Assembly: GCA_023431245.1 (NCBI GenBank)
Contig: JAEYXO010000349.1
Location: 1 to 5,047, forward strand
DNA: 5,047 nt
Origin: Pseudomonadota bacterium
GTDB taxonomy: Bacteria > Pseudomonadota > Gammaproteobacteria > Burkholderiales > SG8-41
Reading direction: 5' to 3'
Program-made: the position numbers and the translations under genes
The notes under the pieces: model-generated
Told to the model about the DNA's origin: nothing
The model's database searches: none
What the model saw: the letters and a program-made list of their open reading frames with translations, nothing else
In this document: positions 1 through 4,903 of the stretch, one piece after another
Layout: each line of letters opens with the position of its first letter
Numbering within the stretch: position 1 is the first letter of the stretch

Positions 1-170
1 GCGCGGCCAAGCGATTCAAGAAGCTGGGCAGCGGCGCGTTCAAGCGCAGTTCCTCGAACCTGCGCCACATCCTTACCAAGAAGAGCACCAAGCGCAAGCG
101 TCACCTGCGCGGCACGACCATGGTGCATGATTCCGACCAGCGCGCAGTCCGCGCGATGCTGCCTTACTGA
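1..170 (+). CDS. rpmI: 50S ribosomal protein bL35 (3' part, start outside window)
   Basis: This is the C-terminal 55 codons of ribosomal protein bL35, a small basic protein of the large ribosomal subunit. The reading frame begins at base 3 (the first two bases finish a codon) and ends at the TGA at 168-170. The peptide contains the family signatures AAKRFKKLGSGAFKR near its start and LRHILTKKSTKRKRHLR in the middle. It ends in MLPY, close to the ACLPYA end of the E. coli protein. Compared with the usual length of about 65 residues, only some nine or ten N-terminal residues lie upstream of the window. It is followed after 15 bases by rplT, the normal partner in infC-rpmI-rplT operons. Nothing in the visible part looks damaged. 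Confidence 0.96.
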   Translation, partial: AAKRFKKLGSGAFKRSSSNLRHILTKKSTKRKRHLRGTTMVHDSDQRAVRAMLPY

Positions 171-172
171 TC

Positions 173-178
173 GGGGAG
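173..178 (+). promoter_or_regulatory. Shine-Dalgarno of rplT
   Basis: GGGGAG lies seven bases before the rplT ATG, in the 15-base gap after the rpmI stop. It supports the ATG at 186 and independent translation initiation of rplT. No promoter is evident in the gap, so rplT is read from the upstream operon. Confidence 0.7.
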
Positions 179-185
179 ACGAGCC

Positions 186-545
186 ATGCCAAGAGTCAAA
201 CGTGGAGTCATCGCCCGCAAGGCGCACAAGAAGGTCCTGAAGGCTGCCAAGGGGTTCCGCGGCCGCCGCAACAACGTATTCCGCATCGCCAACGAGGCGG
301 TCATGCGCGCAGGGCAGTATGCCTATCGCGACCGTCGAACCAAGAAGCGCGAATTCCGCGCCCTGTGGATTGCCCGTATCAATGCGGCAGCCCGTGAGCA
401 CGGCATGACCTACAGCGTGTTCATGAACGGCCTCAAAAAGGCGGCAATCGAGGTGGACCGCAAGGTGCTTGCCGACATCGCCGTGTTCGACAAGCCGGCT
501 TTCCAGCGGTTTGTGGAGCAGGTCAGGACGAGCATCGGCGCCTGA
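186..545 (+). CDS. rplT: 50S ribosomal protein bL20
   Basis: The gene encodes bL20, a 23S rRNA-binding protein needed early in large-subunit assembly. In E. coli it also represses its own operon by binding the mRNA leader; that operator would lie upstream of this window. The 119 residues match the family length (118 in E. coli). The first 60 residues are very basic and match the extended rRNA-binding arm (MPRVKRGVIARKAHKK, then KGFRGRRNNVFRIA). The globular part carries QYAYRDRRTKKREFRALWIARINAA around residues 44-68 and NGLKKAAIEVDRKVLADIAVFDK around 81-103. The MTYSVF and AVFDKPAF wording resembles betaproteobacterial L20. The ATG at 186 is supported by a good Shine-Dalgarno and by the universal MPRVKRG start. 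An intrinsic terminator follows about 15 bases after the stop. Confidence 0.98.
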   Translation: MPRVKRGVIARKAHKKVLKAAKGFRGRRNNVFRIANEAVMRAGQYAYRDRRTKKREFRALWIARINAAAREHGMTYSVFMNGLKKAAIEVDRKVLADIAVFDKPAFQRFVEQVRTSIGA

Positions 546-559
546 GCTTCAATGCCCGG

Positions 560-590
560 AAAAGGAGGCTCGACGAGCCTCCTTTTTTTT
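560..590 (+). terminator. Rho-independent terminator between rplT and pheS
   Basis: AAAAGGAGGCT (560-570) pairs perfectly with AGCCTCCTTTT (576-586) around the loop CGACG. The complementarity can extend two more pairs into the loop. The stem runs directly into eight T residues (583-590), so this is a textbook intrinsic terminator for the + strand. The opposite strand has only four T after the stem, so it is not convincingly bidirectional. It either ends the rpmI-rplT transcript or acts as an attenuator for pheST. E. coli has an attenuator (pheM leader) at the same position between rplT and pheS, but no convincing Phe-rich leader of that kind is present here. Confidence 0.9.
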
Positions 591-603
591 CACTGAATTG
601 CGC

Positions 604-609
604 TACCAT
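604..609 (+). promoter_or_regulatory. Candidate -10 element for a leaderless pheS transcript
   Basis: TACCAT (TAnnAT, 4 of 6 matches to TATAAT) ends six bases before the pheS ATG. Transcription starting at the usual distance would begin at or beside the A of the start codon. No good -35 hexamer is visible 16-18 bp upstream, where the T tract of the terminator lies. The call rests on the -10 match, the lack of a Shine-Dalgarno, and the preceding terminator that demands a new promoter or read-through. Confidence 0.35.
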
Positions 610-615
610 TCACCC

Positions 616-1602
616 ATGCAGGAACTCGACAAGCTTGTGGCAGAGGCAATGGCGCTGTTTGGCGGCATCGACGACGCCGATGCGCTCGAGCAGGCCAAGG
701 CGCGGTACGTCGGCAAGTCCGGAGCGCTGACCGAGCTGCTCAAGGGTTTGGGCAAGCTGCCCGCAGCGGAACGTCCCGCGGCCGGAGCGCGCATCAACGT
801 CGCGAAGCAGCAACTGGAAGAGGCCCTCAACGCCCGTCGCGAGCTCATTGCAGCTCGTGAACTGGAGGCGCGGCTTGCCGGAGAGTCCATCGATGTGACC
901 CTGCCGGGACGAGGCAGAGGCATGGGGGGGCTGCACCCGGTCAGCCGCACCATGGAACGCATCGAGATGCTGTTCCGCTCGATCGGCTTCGAGGTGGCCG
1001 ACGGACCGGAGATCGAGACCGATTTCTACAATTTCACCGCGCTGAACCAGCCCGAGAATCATCCGGCCCGTTCGATGCACGACACCTTCTACCTTGCCGG
1101 CGGCAAGCACCTGTTGCGCACTCATACCTCGCCGATACAGATCCGCTACATGGAGCAGCGGCAGCCGCCGATCCGCATCATTGCGCCGGGTCGCGTTTAT
1201 CGTGTCGATTCCGATGCCACGCACTCGCCGATGTTTCACCAGGTCGAGGGATTGTGGATCGACGAGAGCGTCAGTTTTGCCAACCTGAAGGGCGTGCTGG
1301 TCGATTTTTTCCAGCGTTTTTTCGAGAATCCGGAGCTGAAAATCCGTTTCCGGCCGTCGTTCTTCCCGTTTACCGAGCCTTCTGCGGAAATCGACATGAG
1401 TTTCGGCGACGGCTGGCTCGAGGTCGGCGGTTGCGGCATGGTGCATCCCAATGTGCTGCGCAACGTCGGCATAGACAGCGGGCGTTACCAGGGTTTTGCC
1501 TTCGGTCTGGGACCTGACCGGCTGACGATGCTGCGTTATGGCGTCAAGGACCTGCGCTTGTTCTACGAGAATGATCTGCGTTTTCTGAAGCAATTTGTGT
1601 GA
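616..1602 (+). CDS. pheS: Phenylalanine--tRNA ligase alpha subunit
   Basis: PheS is the catalytic alpha subunit of the cytoplasmic (alpha-beta)2 phenylalanyl-tRNA synthetase, which charges tRNA-Phe using ATP. The 328 residues match the family (327 in E. coli). Residues 1-90 form the coiled-coil tRNA-binding arm (YVGKSGALTELLKGLGKL at 31-48). The class II catalytic core follows: GLHPVSRT at 105-112, HPARSMHDTFY at 149-159, the motif 2 region RIIAPGRVYRVDSDATHSPMF at about 187-207, and GCGMVHPNVL at 272-281. GFAFG at 293-297 holds Ala295, equivalent to E. coli Ala294 in the Phe pocket. Motif 3 reads GLGPDRLTMLR, with Asp where many homologues have Glu. The ATG at 616 gives the normal N-terminus; an earlier in-frame reading is open but overlaps rplT and the terminator. 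No Shine-Dalgarno is visible. pheT follows after 12 bases. Wording is closest to betaproteobacterial PheS. Confidence 0.98.
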   Translation: MQELDKLVAEAMALFGGIDDADALEQAKARYVGKSGALTELLKGLGKLPAAERPAAGARINVAKQQLEEALNARRELIAARELEARLAGESIDVTLPGRGRGMGGLHPVSRTMERIEMLFRSIGFEVADGPEIETDFYNFTALNQPENHPARSMHDTFYLAGGKHLLRTHTSPIQIRYMEQRQPPIRIIAPGRVYRVDSDATHSPMFHQVEGLWIDESVSFANLKGVLVDFFQRFFENPELKIRFRPSFFPFTEPSAEIDMSFGDGWLEVGGCGMVHPNVLRNVGIDSGRYQGFAFGLGPDRLTMLRYGVKDLRLFYENDLRFLKQFV

Positions 1603-1614
1603 GCGGCAGCCGGA

Positions 1615-3963
1615 ATGAAAATCTCAGAACACTGGCTGCGTGAACTGGTCGACCCGGAACTGTCTACTGAACAGCTTTCGGATCTGCTGACTTTTGGCGG
1701 CGTGGAGGTTGAGGCCATCGATCCCGCCGCCCCGCCGTTCGACCGCGTGGTGGTCGCCGAGGTGCTGTCCGTGGAGAAGCATCCGCAGGCGGACCGGCTG
1801 AATGTCTGCCAGGTGAATGCCGGCACGGCACCGCTGACCATCGTTTGTGGCGCGCCTAACGTCCGCGCCGGGATGCGCGTCCCCGCGGCATTGCCCGGCG
1901 CAAGGCTCCCGGGCATGGAAATCAAGCTGGCGAAGGTGCGCGGCATCGAATCCGGCGGCATGCTCTGTTCCGCACGGGAACTGGGTCTCAGCGAGGACGC
2001 GGAAGGGCTGCTCGAACTCCATGCGGATGCCGTGAGCGGCATGGCGGTGCGTGATCTGCTAGATCTTGACGACCAGGTGCTGACCACCAAGCCGACGCCC
2101 AACCGCGGCGATTGCCTGAGCGTTCTCGGCATGGCGCGGGAGGTGGCAGCGCTGAGCGGTGCAGCACTGAAATGGACAACGCCGCAGGCGCTGATACCGC
2201 AGATCGAAGACCGAGTGGCGGTCACGGTGGAGGCCGGCAGTGATTGCCCGCTGTATAGCGCCCGCATCATCCGCGGCGTCAATGCCGCTGCGGCAACCCC
2301 GGACTGGATGCTGCGGCGTCTCGCGCGCGGCGGCATCCGGGCAATCAGCGCAGTGGTCGATGTGACCAACTACGTGCTGCTCGAAATGGGGCAGCCGCTG
2401 CATGCCTTCGATGCCTCGCGCGTGGACGGCGGCCTCAGCGTGCGCCGCGCGCGCAACGGTGAAACGCTGGGATTGCTCAACGGCACGATGCTGAAGCTGG
2501 ATCCCGGACATCTGGTCATCGCCGATGCACGCCAGCCCCTGGCGCTGGCAGGCATCATGGGTGGTGAATCCAGCGGCGTCACCCGGGATACGCAGGATGT
2601 CATTCTGGAGAGTGCTTTTTTCGTGCCGGAAATCATCGCCGGCAAGACGCGCGAACTGGGCTTCGGTTCGGATTCTGCCTACCGTTTCGAACGCGGCGTC
2701 GACTTTGCGGGTACGCGCAGCGCGATGGAGCGTGCCTCTCGGCTGATCCAGCAGATCTGCGGCGGCAAGGCAGGGCCGGTGGTCGAGGCCCGCGCAGCCC
2801 TGCCGGCACGTCATCCGGTGAAACTGCGGCTGGCCCGTGCTGCCCGGGTTCTGGGATTTTCCGTCGATGCTGCATCCGCGATGTCGATCCTGGGGCGGCT
2901 GGGGTGTCAGCCGGTGCTGTCCGGCGATACGATCGAGGCAGTGCCGCCGAGCCACCGCTTTGACATCGGCATTGAAGAAGACCTGATCGAAGAACTGGCG
3001 CGTGTCACCGGTTATGACCGGATTCCGGCGAAATCACCGCTGGCTCCGGCCGCCATGCTGCCGGTGACGGAGACGGCGCGCGGACCGATGGGTGTCCGCC
3101 GCATGCTGGCCGCGCTCGACTACCAGGAAGTCGTCACCTACAGCTTCGTGGATCGCTCATGGGAGCAAGACCTGTGCGGCAATTCCGACCCCGTCGCGCT
3201 GGCCAATCCGATTGCAAGCCAGATGAGCGTGATGCGCTCCAGCCTGATCGGCGGACTGATTGACGCGGTGGTTTTCAATGCCAGCCGCAAACAGACACGG
3301 GTGCGCCTGTTCGAGGTCGGGCGCTGTTTCCTGAACCTTCCGGATTATCCTCAGCCGATGCGTGCGGCTGCCGTGGCATTCGGCGAGGCGCAGCCGCGCC
3401 AGTGGGGCAGTGCCGCCCGCAGCGCCGATTTTTTCGATTTGAAGGCTGATCTCGAAGCATTGCTCCAGCCGGCGGTCGCGTCCTTCGTTCCGGATTCCCA
3501 TCCGGCGCTGCATCCGGGAAAGTCGGCACGGGTCGTTATGTCTGGCAGAAACGTCGGCTGGATCGGGGAATTGCACCCGCGCTGGCAGCGGAAGTATGAT
3601 TTGCCGGCGGCTCCGGTGCTGTTCGAAATTGAATGGGATGCCCTCGAGGCACGGCATTTGCCGGCGTGCGGGGAGATGCCCAGGTTCCCGGCGATACGGC
3701 GTGACCTGGCGGCAGAATTCGAAGAAAACGTCCGCTTTGGCGACATCCGCGAGGCGCTCGAACAGTCCGGTCTGGCCATTTTGCGGGACGTTACGGTGTT
3801 CGATTTATACCGTGGCGAGGGGGTCCAAAAAGGGAAAAAAAGTCTTGCATTCAGTGTGTTATTGCAGGATACTCATAAGACCTTGACGGACGCAGAAGCT
3901 GAAAAAGCGATGACAAGGCTGCGCCAGATTCTGCAAGAAAAGTTTAACGCGAAGCTTCGTTGA
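1615..3963 (+). CDS. pheT: Phenylalanine--tRNA ligase beta subunit
   Basis: PheT is the large, non-catalytic beta subunit that joins PheS, helps bind tRNA-Phe and carries the editing site that hydrolyses mischarged Tyr-tRNA-Phe. The 782 residues are near the usual length (795 in E. coli). The N-terminal domain (MKISEHWLRELV) is followed by an EMAP/OB-type tRNA-binding domain at about 40-150, with KHPQADRLNVCQV (55-67) and VCGAPNVRAG (77-86). The B3/B4 editing domain spans roughly 210-395, with TNYVLLEMGQPLHAFD at 251-266, MGGE at 315-318 and GSDSAYRFERGVD at 351-363. The B5 domain ends in HRFDIGIEEDLIEELARVTGYDRIP (447-471). A catalytic-like core follows to about 685, then an FDX-ACB anticodon-binding domain (RFPAIRRDLA at 690-699, YRGEGVQKGKKSLAF at 732-746). 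Twelve bases separate it from pheS, and the Shine-Dalgarno is weak (CCGGA), suggesting coupled translation. No frameshift is seen; the A-rich run at 3827-3841 encodes a conserved KGKKS-type motif. Confidence 0.98.
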   Translation: MKISEHWLRELVDPELSTEQLSDLLTFGGVEVEAIDPAAPPFDRVVVAEVLSVEKHPQADRLNVCQVNAGTAPLTIVCGAPNVRAGMRVPAALPGARLPGMEIKLAKVRGIESGGMLCSARELGLSEDAEGLLELHADAVSGMAVRDLLDLDDQVLTTKPTPNRGDCLSVLGMAREVAALSGAALKWTTPQALIPQIEDRVAVTVEAGSDCPLYSARIIRGVNAAAATPDWMLRRLARGGIRAISAVVDVTNYVLLEMGQPLHAFDASRVDGGLSVRRARNGETLGLLNGTMLKLDPGHLVIADARQPLALAGIMGGESSGVTRDTQDVILESAFFVPEIIAGKTRELGFGSDSAYRFERGVDFAGTRSAMERASRLIQQICGGKAGPVVEARAALPARHPVKLRLARAARVLGFSVDAASAMSILGRLGCQPVLSGDTIEAVPPSHRFDIGIEEDLIEELARVTGYDRIPAKSPLAPAAMLPVTETARGPMGVRRMLAALDYQEVVTYSFVDRSWEQDLCGNSDPVALANPIASQMSVMRSSLIGGLIDAVVFNASRKQTRVRLFEVGRCFLNLPDYPQPMRAAAVAFGEAQPRQWGSAARSADFFDLKADLEALLQPAVASFVPDSHPALHPGKSARVVMSGRNVGWIGELHPRWQRKYDLPAAPVLFEIEWDALEARHLPACGEMPRFPAIRRDLAAEFEENVRFGDIREALEQSGLAILRDVTVFDLYRGEGVQKGKKSLAFSVLLQDTHKTLTDAEAEKAMTRLRQILQEKFNAKLR
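3845..3873 (+). promoter_or_regulatory. Candidate internal promoter for ihfA inside pheT
   Basis: TTGCAT (3845-3850) and GATACT (3868-3873) are separated by exactly 17 bp, within a locally AT-rich part of the pheT 3' end just after an A5-GGG-A7 tract. The elements match consensus at 3 of 6 and 4 of 6 positions. They lie about 100 bp before the ihfA start. In E. coli ihfA is transcribed partly from its own promoter inside pheT, which makes the position plausible, but the sequence evidence alone is weak. A second weak pair, TTGCGG (3781) with TTATAC (3805), lies upstream. Confidence 0.3.
3950..3959 (+). repeat. Perfect 10-bp palindrome at the pheT/ihfA junction
   Basis: CGAAGCTTCG is a perfect palindrome in the last codons of pheT, just before its stop codon and the ihfA Shine-Dalgarno. 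It encodes ordinary residues (AKLR), so it may be chance. Its place next to the ihfA ribosome-binding site makes a protein-binding site or RNA structure conceivable. Confidence 0.4.
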
Positions 3964-3970
3964 GAGGGGA
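3962..3970 (+). promoter_or_regulatory. Shine-Dalgarno of ihfA
   Basis: The purine run GAGAGGGGA overlaps the pheT stop codon and ends four bases before the ATG at 3975. It decides the start: an upstream in-frame TTG at 3960 would place the ribosome-binding site inside the gene and add five residues that the IHF family does not have. Confidence 0.75.
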
Positions 3971-3974
3971 CAAG

Positions 3975-4283
3975 ATGACGTTAACTAAAGCGGAACTCGC
4001 CGACCTTCTGTTCGAGAAGGTGGGTTTCAACAAGCGCGAAGCCAAGGATATGGTGGAGTCCTTCTTCGACGAAGTTCGCCATGCGCTGGAGAACGGCAGG
4101 GGTGTCAAGTTGTCCGGATTCGGCAATTTCCAGCTGCGCGACAAGCCGCAGCGGCCCGGCCGCAATCCCAAAACCGGCGAGGAAATACCCATTTCCGCGC
4201 GCCGTGTCGTCACGTTCCACGCATCACAAAAACTGAAGTCGATGGTGGAACAGCACTTCCATGGAAGCCAGCGGAAGCCTTAA
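3975..4283 (+). CDS. ihfA: Integration host factor alpha subunit
   Basis: IhfA pairs with IhfB to form IHF, a nucleoid protein that binds specific sites and bends DNA sharply, helping transcription, replication and site-specific recombination. The 102-residue product aligns without gaps to E. coli IhfA (99 residues). It has the N-terminal helices (MTLTKAELADLLFEKVGFNKREAK), VKLSGFGNFQLRDK at 44-57, and the beta-arm PGRNPKTGEEIPISARRVVTF at 61-81. Pro65, which intercalates between base pairs in IHF-DNA structures, is present. NPKTGE with ARRVVTF and the PGRN wording favour IhfA over HU. The C-terminal tail (QHFHGSQRKP) is slightly longer than in E. coli. It lies 11 bases after pheT, the standard proteobacterial position. 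Its last 23 bases overlap the next gene. Confidence 0.97.
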   Translation: MTLTKAELADLLFEKVGFNKREAKDMVESFFDEVRHALENGRGVKLSGFGNFQLRDKPQRPGRNPKTGEEIPISARRVVTFHASQKLKSMVEQHFHGSQRKP

Positions 4284-4644
4284 GGTCCAGCTCCCGCCGA
4301 TCCCGGCAAAACGGTATTTCACCATCGGTGAAGTCAGCGAACTGTGCGGCGTAAAGCCGCACGTTCTGCGTTACTGGGAGCAGGAGTTCACCCAGCTGCG
4401 GCCGGTCAAGCGCCGCGGCAACCGGCGTTATTACCAGCACCATGAAGTCCTGCTGATACGCCGCATCCGGGAACTGCTCTACGATCAGGGATTCACCATC
4501 AGCGGTGCGCGCAACCGCCTTGATGAGCTGGCCAACGATCCGGCACGCCATTCGCGGAACCCGGGGCCAGCCGCTGTTGCCAAGCCGGCGCTCGCCCAAT
4601 TGCGGCAGGAAATCAGGAAGGTGATCGACCAGTTGCGGGCTTGA
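4261..4644 (+). CDS. MerR-family DNA-binding transcriptional regulator, short, function unknown
   Basis: The 127-residue product is a MerR-type helix-turn-helix protein. Residues 19-42 (YFTIGEVSELCGVKPHVLRYWEQE) form the recognition helix-turn-helix. RRGNRRYY at 51-58 is the wing, and EVLLIRRIRELLYDQGFTISGAR (62-84) is the following helical pair. The last 17 or so residues (LAQLRQEIRKVIDQLRA) look like a dimerising amphipathic helix. No effector domain or metal-binding cysteine cluster follows; the single Cys29 is inside the helix-turn-helix, so no ligand can be named. Close relatives sit directly after ihfA in many beta- and gammaproteobacteria, and their role is, as far as I know, not well defined. 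The ATG at 4261 overlaps ihfA by 23 bases and has no clear Shine-Dalgarno, so translational coupling to ihfA is likely. A perfect dyad and the tRNA-Pro promoter lie immediately downstream. Confidence 0.9.
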   Translation: MEASGSLKVQLPPIPAKRYFTIGEVSELCGVKPHVLRYWEQEFTQLRPVKRRGNRRYYQHHEVLLIRRIRELLYDQGFTISGARNRLDELANDPARHSRNPGPAAVAKPALAQLRQEIRKVIDQLRA

Positions 4645-4652
4645 GCCGTGAC

Positions 4653-4670
4653 GCGGAAACTGCTTTCCGC
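4653..4670 (+). promoter_or_regulatory. Perfect 7-4-7 dyad between merR-like gene and tRNA-Pro promoter
   Basis: GCGGAAA and TTTCCGC are perfect inverted arms around CTGC, nine bases after the merR-like stop codon. There is no T tract on either strand, so it is not a standard terminator. It covers the -35/spacer region upstream of the TATAAT at 4676. It could be an operator or an mRNA 3'-end hairpin. Confidence 0.6.
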
Positions 4671-4675
4671 TGATG

Positions 4676-4681
4676 TATAAT
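4676..4681 (+). promoter_or_regulatory. -10 element of the tRNA-Pro promoter
   Basis: TATAAT, a perfect consensus -10, ends nine bases before the mature 5' end of the tRNA. The bases between it and the tRNA (CCGCCTCCT) are GC-rich, like the discriminators of stringently controlled stable-RNA promoters. The -35 is poor: GTGACG (4648-4653, 4 of 6) gives a long 22-bp spacer, while the 17-bp position falls in the left arm of the dyad. The precursor 5' leader would be only a few bases. Confidence 0.7.
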
Positions 4682-4690
4682 CCGCCTCCT

Positions 4691-4767
<77 letters not shown>

Positions 4768-4775
4768 GATCAGTC

Positions 4776-4802
4776 AAAGGGTTCCGTCAAGGGACCCTTT
4801 TT
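4776..4802 (+). terminator. Rho-independent terminator after tRNA-Pro
   Basis: AAAGGGTTCC (4776-4785) pairs with GGGACCCTTT (4791-4800) around the loop GTCAA, a 10-bp stem with one G-U pair. It ends in five T (4798-4802). It starts nine bases after the tRNA CCA and would also end any transcript reading through from the upstream operon. Confidence 0.85.
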
Positions 4803-4834
4803 CATTCCGTGCACCCGGAAGCTGGCCTTGGCGT

Positions 4835-4860
4835 GCCGGCGGTTCCGTGGAAAGTCCGGC
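4835..4860 (+). repeat. Interrupted dyad upstream of srkA
   Basis: GCCGG (4835-4839) and CCGGC (4856-4860) are inverted around an inner TTCC (4843-4846) and GGAA (4849-4852), with equal three-base gaps on both sides. The centre at 4847/4848 is about 56 bp before the srkA ATG. It is a candidate operator or a chance symmetry in GC-rich DNA. The rest of the 4803-4903 intergenic region shows no gene. Confidence 0.4.
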
Positions 4861-4890
4861 TTGATCGCCAGCCCGCAATCCCGAAGCTGT

Positions 4891-4896
4891 TACAGT
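4891..4896 (+). promoter_or_regulatory. Candidate -10 element of srkA (leaderless)
   Basis: TACAGT (TAnnnT) ends seven bases before the srkA ATG, and no Shine-Dalgarno lies between. Initiation at the usual distance would put the mRNA 5' end at or one base before the start codon. No convincing -35 is seen at 16-18 bp; TTGATC at 4861 is too far (24 bp). Confidence 0.4.
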
Positions 4897-4903
4897 GCGC
4901 GCC

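Noticed and set aside
562..568. AAGGAGG, a perfect Shine-Dalgarno sequence
   Set aside because: No start codon follows at usable distance, and it is buried in the terminator stem.
610..1593. Long minus-strand open frame (327 codons) opposite pheS
   Set aside because: It lies wholly antisense to a clear pheS, has no recognisable domain and is explained by third-position GC bias.
1563..2369. Minus-strand open frame opposite pheT, Ser/Arg/Ala-rich
   Set aside because: Low-complexity composition typical of an antisense shadow in GC-rich DNA; pheT is intact on the other strand.
2059..2955. Minus-strand open frame (298 codons) opposite pheT
   Set aside because: No family features and fully covered by conserved pheT domains.
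3827..3841. A5-GGG-A7 run in pheT as a programmed frameshift site
   Set aside because: The zero frame encodes the conserved KGKKS-type motif and continues normally to the pheT stop; the phase does not fit an X XXY YYZ slippery heptamer.
3960..3974. TTG start extending ihfA upstream by five residues
   Set aside because: It would place the strong Shine-Dalgarno inside the gene and departs from the conserved MTLTKAE-type N-terminus.
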